Of a stretch of 11,381 nucleotides of DNA, positions 1 through 5,899 are shown in pieces. Below the pieces are notes generated by a model that was given only the letters and a program-made list of their open reading frames with translations, had not been told where the DNA came from and did no database searches. The position numbers were made by a program, and so were the translations under genes. The stretch is from UBA12088 sp964568345. Its GTDB lineage: Bacteria; Patescibacteriota; Minisyncoccia; Phycocordibacterales; UBA12088. Positions within the stretch are counted from its first letter, which is position 1. Each line of letters opens with the position of its first letter. Location of the stretch: NCBI GenBank assembly GCA_964568345.1, contig CAZMPG010000033.1, positions 1 to 11,381 on the forward strand, given 5' to 3'.

Positions 1-9
1 TGTATATGC

Positions 10-26
10 CATATGACGCTAGTATA
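10..26 (-). promoter_or_regulatory. Candidate leaderless-type promoter and start of a gene leaving the window on the left
   Basis: On the minus strand a TATACT -10 box (26 to 21) is followed by 8 bases and then an ATG (12 to 10) reading Met-Ala-Tyr-Thr before the window ends. The TATACT-N8-ATG spacing matches that of the histidine kinase at 10015, and rpmE has the same spacing with TACAGT. No convincing -35 is visible. Only four codons are present, so the gene is an inference from the pattern. Confidence 0.35.
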
Positions 27-59
27 GTGCGTCCAAGCTATTGAACCATTACGACTGAC

Positions 60-87
60 TTGACATACTGATAATATTGTGTATATT
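60..87 (+). promoter_or_regulatory. Sigma70-type promoter of the small-ORF/flotillin operon
   Basis: A perfect -35 TTGACA (60-65), a 16-base spacer and a -10 TATATT (82-87, five of six consensus bases) stand upstream of the AGGAGG site at 141. Transcription should begin near 94, giving a leader of about 60 bases. It is the closest match to consensus in the window and differs from the minus-strand promoters, which lack a good -35. Confidence 0.7.
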
Positions 88-96
88 AGTCATAGT

Positions 97-126
97 TCTC
101 GAGGGCATTGTATACCGAGATTTTTT
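97..126 (+). promoter_or_regulatory. Possible leader hairpin with T-run (weak attenuator candidate)
   Basis: TCTCG (97-101) and CGAGA (116-120) can pair, and six T residues follow directly (121-126). The element lies within the predicted leader between promoter and ribosome site. The stem is only 5 bp with a 14-base loop, so attenuation or pausing is possible but weakly supported. Confidence 0.3.
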
Positions 127-140
127 GAACCTTAACATAG

Positions 141-146
141 AGGAGG
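141..146 (+). promoter_or_regulatory. Shine-Dalgarno AGGAGG that fixes an ATT start codon
   Basis: A full AGGAGG lies 7 bases upstream of an in-frame ATT at 154-156. No ATG, GTG or TTG is in frame at a usable distance, and the frame has a TAA at 133-135. The site is therefore the main evidence that the gene starts at ATT. Confidence 0.7.
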
Positions 147-153
147 AATTACG

Positions 154-390
154 ATTGAAAACGTAAGACTGAAAGGCTTCGTTATCGGCTCTGACAGAGT
201 CGGTGACGATATGGTTTGGAAGGTTCGAGTCAACGATAAAACTAACGGGCTTCACTGGAAAAAGTTTGAAGTTGCCTCCGTTCACGGAGGTATTCAGCTT
301 GCCAAGGGGCTTGAGGTTGAGTTTTTGCTCGGCAACTTCCTGAAAGGCGGATATTCTGTCCAAAAGGCCGTGGACGTCACAATCCTGTGA
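154..390 (+). CDS. Small 78-residue protein of unknown function, apparent ATT start, upstream of flotillin
   Basis: I do not recognise this protein. The frame runs from ATT (154) to TGA (388-390), 78 residues if ATT is read as Met. It alternates hydrophobic and polar residues like a small beta barrel. The C-terminal half, with a KGLEVEF stretch and a final AVDVTIL, loosely recalls an OB or cold-shock fold; that is impression, not homology. It has no cysteines, signal peptide or membrane segment. Support for reality: consensus promoter, perfect Shine-Dalgarno at ideal spacing, and a stop 32 bases before the flotillin ATG, suggesting an operon. Flotillins often pair with an NfeD protein bearing an OB domain, but no NfeD signature is visible. 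An alternative start is the ATG at 211 with a weak GGTGA before it, giving 59 residues. A sequencing error (ATG read as ATT) cannot be excluded. Confidence 0.7.
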   Translation: MENVRLKGFVIGSDRVGDDMVWKVRVNDKTNGLHWKKFEVASVHGGIQLAKGLEVEFLLGNFLKGGYSVQKAVDVTIL

Positions 391-422
391 CGACACACAA
401 CAGACACAAAGATAGGTGACTC

Positions 423-1808
423 ATGTTAGATATTCCCTTCTTGTCGGTCGGACTCACTCTGGTCGGCATCCTGTTCGTTCTTACCATCATTCTGGCGATC
501 CTCTTCCGCAAGGTCGTGAGCACTAACATGGTGCATATCGTCCAGAGTAGCAGTAAGACCAGGCCCTACGGTACCAACCTCAACGGCGGCAACGTCTATT
601 ACCGTTGGCCAAGCTGGATCCCGAAGTTCGGGGTCACTGTCATCGAACTTCCCGTGTCAAACTTCAATCGTGGCCTCAAAAACTACGAAGCGTATGACAA
701 GGACCGGGTACCGTTCATGGTCGACGTTACGGCGTTCTTTCGAATCGCTGATACAGCGCGCGCTGCACAGCGTGTAGCGAGCATGGCAGACCTCAACGAG
801 CAGCTGGACTTGATCGTTCAAGGTGCTGTTCGTAAGGTGCTTGCCTCTGACGTTATCGACAAGATCATGCTCGAGCGCGCACAGTTCGGTAGCCTCTTCA
901 CTAACGAGGTCACCGAACAACTCGCCGAGTGGGGTGTGGAGCCTGTCAAGGCCATGGAGCTCATGGATATCCGCGACAGTAGCCACGACAGCCGCGTCAT
1001 TGCCAACATCATGGCGAAGAAGAAGTCTCACATCGAGATGGAAAGCCGGAGGGAAGTGGCTGAAAACATGCGCGCTGCCGAAATGGCAGAAATCACTGCC
1101 CGTCGTGAAGTCGACATCCAACGCCAGCAGGCCGAACAGGCTGTCGGTGAACGGACGGCCGAGAAGGAAAAGGTCGTCGGTATTGCGCAGCAGAAGGCGG
1201 CGCAGGAGGTAAAAACCGAAGAAGCCAACACTAAAGCCAAGGAAATGGCAGTCGTCAAAGTCGGTCAGGTGCAACAAGCCGAAATCGACCGCGACGCGGC
1301 CATTGTCGCTGCTGACCAGCAACGCGAGGTAGCCATCCGTGAAGCAGACGGCAAGCTCGAAGCTGCTAAGCGTGAGGCCGAGGGTGTGCGAGTGAACGGT
1401 GTCGCAAGGGGTGAGGCTGAACAGGCGATTCTCATGGCACCGGTCAATGCCCAAATCGCTCTGGCGGAGAAGATCGCTTCGTTGCCCGAGTATCAGGAAT
1501 ACCTGCGGGCTATCGAGGCGATCGGAGCCTATCGGACGGTAGGTAGCGAGCAAGCAAAGGCATTGCAGTCGGCCGACGTCAAAGTCATCTCCAACGCCGG
1601 CAAACCTGGCGAAGGGATGACCAACGTCATGGACCTGTTCACCGCGAGCGGTGGTACCAATCTGGCCTCGGCGGTCGAAGCGTTTGCGCAGAGCCCGCTC
1701 GGCAAGTCCATCGTAGGCAAGCTGACCAGTCCTGCTTCGGCCAATGTCACTGACGCTCCGGCCGAGCTGCAACCTGCTGAAGAAGGCGGGCGAGGCTCGA
1801 AGAAGTAA
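423..1808 (+). CDS. Flotillin-like SPFH/Band 7 membrane protein
   Basis: A 461-residue flotillin-type protein. Residues 5-28 are one hydrophobic membrane segment followed by positive residues. About 30-200 form the SPFH/Band 7 domain, with VPFMVDVTAFFRI near 96-108 and the typical AEWGVEPVKAMELMDI region near 168-183. About 200-340 is a long Ala/Glu/Arg-rich coiled coil with repeated EA/REA units, and 340-435 is the flotillin C-terminal region. Family members form cage-like membrane oligomers and organise membrane microdomains; no specific partner can be read from the sequence. The ATG follows a TAGGTGA ribosome site (413-419) and lies 32 bases after the small upstream gene, so the two are probably co-transcribed. 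A strong terminator follows. The cassette is plus-strand, uses Shine-Dalgarno signals unlike the minus-strand genes, and is next to a transposase remnant, which hints at transfer. Confidence 0.93.
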   Translation: MLDIPFLSVGLTLVGILFVLTIILAILFRKVVSTNMVHIVQSSSKTRPYGTNLNGGNVYYRWPSWIPKFGVTVIELPVSNFNRGLKNYEAYDKDRVPFMVDVTAFFRIADTARAAQRVASMADLNEQLDLIVQGAVRKVLASDVIDKIMLERAQFGSLFTNEVTEQLAEWGVEPVKAMELMDIRDSSHDSRVIANIMAKKKSHIEMESRREVAENMRAAEMAEITARREVDIQRQQAEQAVGERTAEKEKVVGIAQQKAAQEVKTEEANTKAKEMAVVKVGQVQQAEIDRDAAIVAADQQREVAIREADGKLEAAKREAEGVRVNGVARGEAEQAILMAPVNAQIALAEKIASLPEYQEYLRAIEAIGAYRTVGSEQAKALQSADVKVISNAGKPGEGMTNVMDLFTASGGTNLASAVEAFAQSPLGKSIVGKLTSPASANVTDAPAELQPAEEGGRGSKK

Positions 1809-1831
1809 CCCCCCCATCCTCTAACCTGGCC

Positions 1832-1876
1832 AAGTCCCTGGGTACTCGCAAGAGTGCTCGGGGACTTTTCTTTCTT
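1832..1876 (+). terminator. Rho-independent terminator of the flotillin operon
   Basis: Arms 1832-1847 and 1852-1867 pair over 16 positions (seven perfect outer pairs, AAGTCCC with GGGACTT, then mixed Watson-Crick and G-T pairs) around a GCAA tetraloop of the GNRA class. The 3' side runs into TTTTCTTTCTT. It starts 24 bases after the flotillin stop. Confidence 0.9.
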
Positions 1877-1914
1877 GCATGAATTAAGTATGCCATTCAA
1901 AATAAACACTACAA

Positions 1915-2094
1915 TTACCGTGGCATGATCGTATAGTTCCACTCCCCATGGGACTCGTCACGCATGATGTTGACCTTGGCAAGCTCCTCATCTGATACTT
2001 TGATACACGTCTCGTACGCACGCATGTCGAGCACTGCTTTCACCGTGAGGCCGGTGGTGGTTTTCGTGTTCCCGATCAAACTCACGATTGTTGC
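1915..2094 (-). pseudogene. C-terminal remnant of an ISAzo13-type transposase
   Basis: The minus frame ending at the TAA (1917-1915) gives 59 residues. They resemble the extreme C-terminus of ISAzo13-family transposases: NTKTTTGLTVKAVLD, then KVSDEELAKVNI, then the hallmark HGEWNYTI just before the stop. Full transposases of this type are several hundred residues, so only the tail remains, with no start codon. The similarity begins at the first codon after the hairpin at 2096-2134 and there is no related reading frame beyond it. This suggests the hairpin marks a recombination or deletion boundary. The family call is from memory of the motif; the decay is clear from the length and position. 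Confidence 0.75.
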
Positions 2095-2095
2095 A

Positions 2096-2134
2096 ACTGA
2101 ACACCCCTCGGCTATAAGCCGAGGGGTGTTCAGT
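2096..2134. repeat. Perfect 18-bp inverted repeat with 3-base loop at the prfA stop codon
   Basis: Arms 2096-2113 and 2117-2134 are perfectly complementary around ATA. The prfA TGA (2132-2130) is inside the right arm. It could end prfA transcription, but no T-run follows on either strand. It could equally be a palindromic repeat or the scar of the transposon whose remnant starts at the next base. Confidence 0.85.
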
Positions 2135-3119
2135 CCTCTCCGGATTCGTCTCCTGCCCCACTGGCGTCCTCGTGCGCCGCAGCGTCCCGGAGCGCAACGA
2201 GTATCGGTTCGATGGTACCGGCAAAAATACCCTCGATATTGTGCCAACTTTCCTTGATACGGTGGTCGGTGACGCGGTCCTGGAGCACGTTGTACGTCCG
2301 GATTTTCTCGCTCCGATCGCCGGTACCGATCTGGTCTTTCCGCTTCGAGGCGTATGCGCGCGCCTCCTCCTCTTCTTTCTGCTCGGCGAGCTTCGCGATG
2401 AGGTGGCGCATCGCCTTCTCGCGGTTCGCCTGCTGAGTTCGTTCTGAGGTGCAACGTACGTCGACACCTGTTGGTAGGTGGATGAGGCGCACCGCTGTCT
2501 CGACCTTGTTCACGTTCTGCCCCCCTGCCCCGCCGGAGCGGGAAAACTCCATCGCAATATCTGCCGGATTCAGCTCAATGGATGTCTTCTTGCGGAGGGG
2601 GAGGATGGCGACCGATGCGGTCGAGGTGTGGATGCGGCCCGCTTTCTCGGTCGCGGGGATGCGCTGGATGCGGTGCACGCCCGTTTCGTGCTGGAGGAGG
2701 CGGTAGACGTCTTTCCCCCGAATCTCGAAGGATGCCTCTTTGTACCCGCCGACGTCATTTGTTGATTCGTCGAGTGTTCGCCACGACCACCCCGCATGGT
2801 CTGCGTACGCGTGGTACATAGCCGCGAGGTCGGCAGCAAAGAGGGCCGCTTCATCACCGCCAGCTCCCGCGCGAACCTCGAGAATCACTTCGTTCGGGTA
2901 TTCATCCTCCTCGGCGTCTTCTTTGAGGAGCTTGTCCATGTGTGCCTGGAGCTCGCCAAGCTGCGTCATAAGGCGTGTGATGTCAAGGTCGGCAAGCTCC
3001 CGCATCGCGGGGTCTGCGTCAGCGAGCGCTTTCGTCTCGTCGAGCTCACGGGCGAGCGCAGCGTACGACGTCGCGAGGTACGCAGTTTTCTGATTGCCGG
3101 TGTACCGAGCGAGGTCCAT
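2130..3119 (-). CDS. prfA: Peptide chain release factor 1
   Basis: RF1 recognises UAA and UAG at the ribosomal A site and triggers peptide release. With the ATG at 3119 the protein is 329 residues, shorter than the usual ~360, mainly at the N-terminus. The PxT codon-recognition tripeptide is present as PAT (155-157), which separates RF1 from RF2 (SPF), and the catalytic GGQ is at 199-201 in SGGAGGQNVNK. The VRAGAGGDEA signature is at 83-92. A GTG at 3134, five codons upstream, keeps the frame open, but it lies inside a hairpin arm and adds no conserved sequence, so ATG 3119 is preferred. No Shine-Dalgarno is visible. It lies 42 bases downstream of rpmE on the same strand, a common bacterial pairing. 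The acidic tail (DASGAGDESGED) runs into the terminal hairpin. Confidence 0.97.
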   Translation of the reverse strand: MDLARYTGNQKTAYLATSYAALARELDETKALADADPAMRELADLDITRLMTQLGELQAHMDKLLKEDAEEDEYPNEVILEVRAGAGGDEAALFAADLAAMYHAYADHAGWSWRTLDESTNDVGGYKEASFEIRGKDVYRLLQHETGVHRIQRIPATEKAGRIHTSTASVAILPLRKKTSIELNPADIAMEFSRSGGAGGQNVNKVETAVRLIHLPTGVDVRCTSERTQQANREKAMRHLIAKLAEQKEEEEARAYASKRKDQIGTGDRSEKIRTYNVLQDRVTDHRIKESWHNIEGIFAGTIEPILVALRDAAAHEDASGAGDESGED

Positions 3120-3125
3120 GGCGAT

Positions 3126-3154
3126 GCCACACACGCCGTGGTGGCGTGTGTGGC
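3126..3154. repeat. Perfect 12-bp inverted repeat between rpmE and prfA
   Basis: Arms 3126-3137 and 3143-3154 pair perfectly with a 5-base loop. In the minus-strand mRNA this hairpin fills most of the space between the rpmE stop (3164-3162) and the prfA ATG (3119). There is no T-run, so it is not a typical terminator. It may be an mRNA processing or stability element or modulate prfA translation. Confidence 0.75.
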
Positions 3155-3161
3155 GCAGTAG

Positions 3162-3419
3162 CTACTGCTTCTTGCGAGCAGCAGCGACGCGGCGCTGGAA
3201 TTTCTCCACGCGACCTGCGGTGTCGATCATTGTGTCCTTGCCGGTGTAGAACGGGTGCGATGCACTCGAGATCTCGACCTTGACTGCTGGGTAGGTGACA
3301 CCGTCCACAACCTCCTTTTGGTCGGTCTGGATGGTGCTCCCAAGCACGAAACGCTCGCCGCTCGTCGCGTCGGTAAAGAGTACCTTGCGGTAGGTCTTGG
3401 GGTGGATCTTTGCCTTCAT
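3162..3419 (-). CDS. rpmE: 50S ribosomal protein L31 (bL31), cysteine-free form
   Basis: An 85-residue bL31, a large-subunit protein at the intersubunit bridge. The N-terminal KIHPKTY and the conserved SHPFYTGKDTMIDTAGRVEKF block near residues 54-74 identify it. The CxC and CxxC zinc ligands of the zinc-binding form are absent and the protein has no cysteine, so it is the C-minus type, with a few extra residues around EVVDGVTYPAV. The ATG at 3419 has no Shine-Dalgarno; a TACAGT box with a TGG extension ends 8 bases before it, so the mRNA may be leaderless or nearly so. prfA follows on the same strand. Confidence 0.95.
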   Translation of the reverse strand: MKAKIHPKTYRKVLFTDATSGERFVLGSTIQTDQKEVVDGVTYPAVKVEISSASHPFYTGKDTMIDTAGRVEKFQRRVAAARKKQ

Positions 3420-3427
3420 GTGGCACT

Positions 3428-3456
3428 ACTGTACCAGAGCGGAGAGCTGAGCGCAA
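3428..3456 (-). promoter_or_regulatory. rpmE-prfA promoter, extended -10, leaderless geometry
   Basis: On the minus strand TTGCGC (3456-3451), 17 bases, then TACAGT (3433-3428) preceded by TGG as an extended -10. Eight bases separate the -10 from the rpmE ATG, so transcription should start within about two bases of the start codon. Confidence 0.5.
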
Positions 3457-3464
3457 GGGTTACG

Positions 3465-3635
3465 AGTGAAAAGAGGAAAGAAGATGGCGCGGGAGTTTTC
3501 AGGCGTGGACGATGCGCGAGGCGGAGGTGGTGCAGACTGCTAGGCAGTGCTCACGCACTGCCTACCGTGCTCGCGCTTTGTTGCCTGTGTCTGGAAACTC
3601 CGTCGCTCGTTTCTTTCCTCTTTCTTCTTTTCACT
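3465..3635. repeat. Large imperfect palindromic element between rpmE and the transglycosylase gene
   Basis: The whole gap is an interrupted inverted repeat. AGTGAAAAGA (3465-3474) pairs with 3626-3635, GGAAAGAA (3475-3482) with 3611-3618, GGAGTTT (3492-3498) with 3595-3601, GCGCGAG (3514-3520) with 3570-3576. At the centre is a perfect 10-bp hairpin, 3541-3550 with 3555-3564, loop TCAC. It ends six bases from the transglycosylase stop and nine bases from the rpmE -35. It could be a MITE-like repeat or a very large 3' hairpin. No coding function is evident. Confidence 0.75.
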
Positions 3636-3641
3636 TTTCTC

Positions 3642-5066
3642 TCACTCACCCAACCGCTTGAGCGTATCAATTTGCTTTTGGAAGTATGCCGCGTGGCCCA
3701 TGACGCCGTCACCGTAGAACGCGTACGCGGGGTTGCTCGCATTGCCCCAGCCGGCGAAGTAGCGGAGCGCAGCGAGGCGCTCCGCCTCGTACGTGCCCGC
3801 ACCGGCGCCGTTCTCCTTCATGAGGGTTGCTGCGGCGATGAATGCATCCTGGTTGTCCCACGGGTTCGAAGGGCCCTGCTTGCCGCGGATTACGCGGAGG
3901 CGGTCTGCCTCAGCACGGTATATCCACGGCCCTGCCCAGAACGTGTCCCAACCGAGCGACCGCGCGGTGTTGCCGCAGTCGCCGGTCACCGTGTTCACGT
4001 AGCCGCCGTAGCACGCCCACGTTGAGGGGATAAACTGCGCTGGCCCCATTGCCCCGCCCCACCCGTAGCTCGGTTTTGCGGAGACCGGCATCGTGTCGGG
4101 GTTGAGCCCGAGGTTCTTGGTGATGACCGCAAAGAGTGGCCGATCGCGCGTCGGATGCATGTCTGCCTTCCAGGATCCGTTGCCAAGGAATTCGCCGAGT
4201 CGCGTCTCCTGCTTCAAGACACCGAGGATGAGTGCGGGTCGTATACCGGTCTTTTGAGACGCGAACGTGGCGAATTCGATAGCATCACCGAGGTTGATGG
4301 CCGCGGAGCCGCGGAGCTCGAAGAGCTCGGAGCGTATCTGTGCCGCGCTCTGCTCATTGGCGGCGATGAGCTTTTGGTACCGCTGCTCTTCGCCCTTGGT
4401 AGAGGTGAGGATGCGCGCTTTCTCCTTCTCCTGATCTTTGAGGCGGCCTTGCTGGAGCACTCGGAGCGTTCGAAGCTCCTCCTCTGAAGCCTGGCGATCC
4501 TCGAGCACCGCTTTCGCGTCTGCATGCTCGCTTCGGAGCGCCACGAGCTCGTGGGTTGACTCCTGGAGCCCGGTCTTCACCGCGGCAAACGCATCAAATT
4601 CCTGGAAGAGGTCGGAGAACCGCTTCCCCGAGAGTGCAACCTCGACGAGCGAGAGTTGATCGAGCTCCGCGGTACGCCGCACAAGGCCGGCGAGCGAAGA
4701 GCGCTCTTGGTCTATTTCTTCGGTGAGCCTGAGGATAGAGGCCTCTTTATCAACGATGTCTGCCTCAAGGTTTGCGATGGCAACCTCCTGCGCCCGTATG
4801 GCGAGCTTCGCCTTCTTGATCTCTGCATCGAGGATTCCCATGTCACGCTCGAGCGTCACCCGCTCCCCCTGCTTCCCCTCCAGGAGCTTCTGCTGTTCCG
4901 CAATGAGCGACTCGAGGTGGGCAAGCTGTGCCTCCAGCTCTGCGCGCCGCGCCTGGATCTGGGCTTCGGTCGTCTGTGCGTGGAGCGGCTCCCTGCCGGA
5001 GACGCATGCAACCGCGAACACCATACCGAGCATCGCCCCACACAACACTACCGTACGAACGGACAT
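3642..5066 (-). CDS. Secreted coiled-coil lytic transglycosylase (MltB/SLT-like)
   Basis: A 474-residue exported cell-wall enzyme. Residues 1-30 are a signal peptide with hydrophobic core 5-20 and a likely cut after PLHA; the AVAC at 18-21 is only a poor lipobox. About 31-256 is a long coiled coil like the N-terminal part of EnvC/PcsB/CwlO-type hydrolases. About 258-474 is a lytic transglycosylase domain, with the probable catalytic Glu at 287 (LKQETRLG), the family block GAMGPAQFIPSTW (338-350) and NPWDNQDAF (401-409). Such enzymes cleave the MurNAc-GlcNAc bond to make anhydro-muropeptides, and the coiled coil suggests control by an envelope partner. The frame is open up to an ATG at 5120, but that codon lies inside the rplY terminator. 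The ATG at 5066 begins the signal peptide and sits 6 bases after a TATACT box, so it is the start. No Shine-Dalgarno. Confidence 0.92.
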   Translation of the reverse strand: MSVRTVVLCGAMLGMVFAVACVSGREPLHAQTTEAQIQARRAELEAQLAHLESLIAEQQKLLEGKQGERVTLERDMGILDAEIKKAKLAIRAQEVAIANLEADIVDKEASILRLTEEIDQERSSLAGLVRRTAELDQLSLVEVALSGKRFSDLFQEFDAFAAVKTGLQESTHELVALRSEHADAKAVLEDRQASEEELRTLRVLQQGRLKDQEKEKARILTSTKGEEQRYQKLIAANEQSAAQIRSELFELRGSAAINLGDAIEFATFASQKTGIRPALILGVLKQETRLGEFLGNGSWKADMHPTRDRPLFAVITKNLGLNPDTMPVSAKPSYGWGGAMGPAQFIPSTWACYGGYVNTVTGDCGNTARSLGWDTFWAGPWIYRAEADRLRVIRGKQGPSNPWDNQDAFIAAATLMKENGAGAGTYEAERLAALRYFAGWGNASNPAYAFYGDGVMGHAAYFQKQIDTLKRLGE

Positions 5067-5072
5067 GCTCTT

Positions 5073-5101
5073 AGTATAGTGCTTCTGTTTCGGTTCGGCA
5101 A
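5073..5101 (-). promoter_or_regulatory. Promoter of the transglycosylase gene, leaderless geometry
   Basis: On the minus strand TTGCCG (5101-5096, four of six), a 17-base spacer and TATACT (5078-5073, five of six). The ATG starts 7 bases after the -10, so its A is the expected first transcribed base. The -35 begins six bases after the T-run of the preceding terminator. Confidence 0.65.
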
Positions 5102-5107
5102 AGGTAC

Positions 5108-5129
5108 AAAAAACACGCATGCGGCGTGT
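5108..5129 (-). terminator. Rho-independent terminator of rplY
   Basis: Minus-strand ACACGC (5129-5124), a 5-base loop and GCGTGT (5118-5113) form a 6-bp stem leading into TTTTTT (5113-5108), 24 bases after the rplY stop. It overlaps the upstream ATG of the following frame, which supports the later start for the transglycosylase. Confidence 0.7.
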
Positions 5130-5153
5130 GTGGTAGGGACGAAGCGTGCCGTG

Positions 5154-5798
5154 TTACGCCTCGGCTTCGTCCGACTCCTCTTTGCCCTTCTTCTCTACCT
5201 CGATGGTCGAGAGGTCGACCGGTGCCGCGCTCTCCTCAGTCTGCTCGACGACCTCCTGCACGAGAGCCACCACCTCATCGGCATCAACGCATGCGGAAAC
5301 ACCGGTAGGGAGCACAATATCCTTGACCCGCAGCTGGTCGTCGAACGTTGCGAGGGAGGATACGTCAACGGTGAGCTCGTGGGGGAGATCCTTCGGGAGC
5401 GCCTCGATCTCGAGCTCGTGGAGCACCTTGACGAGCGTGCCGCCGAGCTCGCGCTCTGCTGGAGCGGATCCAGAAAAGACGAGCGGTACCGACACCGTCA
5501 CGGTCTGATCCGCGCGCACCGCGTAGAAGTCAGCATGGAGAGGGGTACCGTAGACGGGGTCGAGCGTGACGTCGTGGATGAGCGCGTTCTGCGCAGCGCC
5601 AACCCCCTCGATCGAGACGATCGAGGACTCGCCCGCAACGTGCCACACCTTTTCGAAGTCGCGCGCGCTCACCGAGAGCGACTGTGGCTCGCGCCCAGCG
5701 CCGTACATGACCGCAGGGATGCGGCCGAGCGCGCGGAGCGTCGTGCAGGCTTTGCTGCCCCGCTCTGCTCGCTGCTGTGCAACAAGGGTGAGTGTCAT
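5154..5798 (-). CDS. rplY: 50S ribosomal protein L25 (bL25), long CTC/TL5 form
   Basis: A 214-residue bL25, which binds 5S rRNA in the large subunit. Residues 1-90 form the L25 domain, opening with MTLTLVAQQR and carrying GRIPAVMYG (25-33). About 97-182 is the extra beta-rich TL5 domain, and 183-214 is an acidic/charged low-complexity tail. E. coli L25 lacks the second domain, so this is the long form. The ATG at 5798 matches the usual family start; an upstream GTG at 5822 would add eight residues with no family similarity. No Shine-Dalgarno is seen. It has its own promoter (5832-5859) and terminator, so it appears to be a single-gene unit. Confidence 0.95.
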   Translation of the reverse strand: MTLTLVAQQRAERGSKACTTLRALGRIPAVMYGAGREPQSLSVSARDFEKVWHVAGESSIVSIEGVGAAQNALIHDVTLDPVYGTPLHADFYAVRADQTVTVSVPLVFSGSAPAERELGGTLVKVLHELEIEALPKDLPHELTVDVSSLATFDDQLRVKDIVLPTGVSACVDADEVVALVQEVVEQTEESAAPVDLSTIEVEKKGKEESDEAEA

Positions 5799-5831
5799 AC
5801 AAAAATTGCTGGCGCAATGCACCGTGCGCCC

Positions 5832-5859
5832 AGTATACGTGATTTTCGCACAAGCGCAA
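5832..5859 (-). promoter_or_regulatory. rplY promoter
   Basis: On the minus strand TTGCGC (5859-5854), 16 bases, TATACT (5837-5832). The -10 lies 33 bases before the ATG, so the leader would be about 27 bases. A 6-bp inverted repeat (GGCGCA 5811-5816 with TGCGCC 5825-5830) straddles the expected start point and could be an operator. Confidence 0.55.
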
Positions 5860-5899
5860 GAGCTGGTACACTGGTGGGTGACGGCACGGGCCGCGTGGG

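Noticed and set aside
49..396. 115-residue minus-strand frame
   Set aside because: It is antisense to the small plus-strand gene, which has a promoter, Shine-Dalgarno and operon context; the minus frame has none and resembles no family.
657..1817. 386-residue minus-strand frame under flotillin
   Set aside because: It is a long antisense shadow of a clear SPFH gene, with a composition typical of an unconstrained frame.
2096..2134. Standard rho-independent terminator for prfA
   Set aside because: The stem is excellent, but neither side has a T-run, so it is kept as an inverted repeat with uncertain function.
1915..2454. 179-residue minus frame as one intact protein
   Set aside because: Only the last 59 residues resemble a transposase; the rest is an out-of-frame reading of prfA.
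5801..5830. Attenuator in the rplY leader (hairpin plus T5 before ATG)
   Set aside because: The expected transcription start lies within the upstream arm, so the transcript would lack half of the stem, and the T-run is not adjacent.
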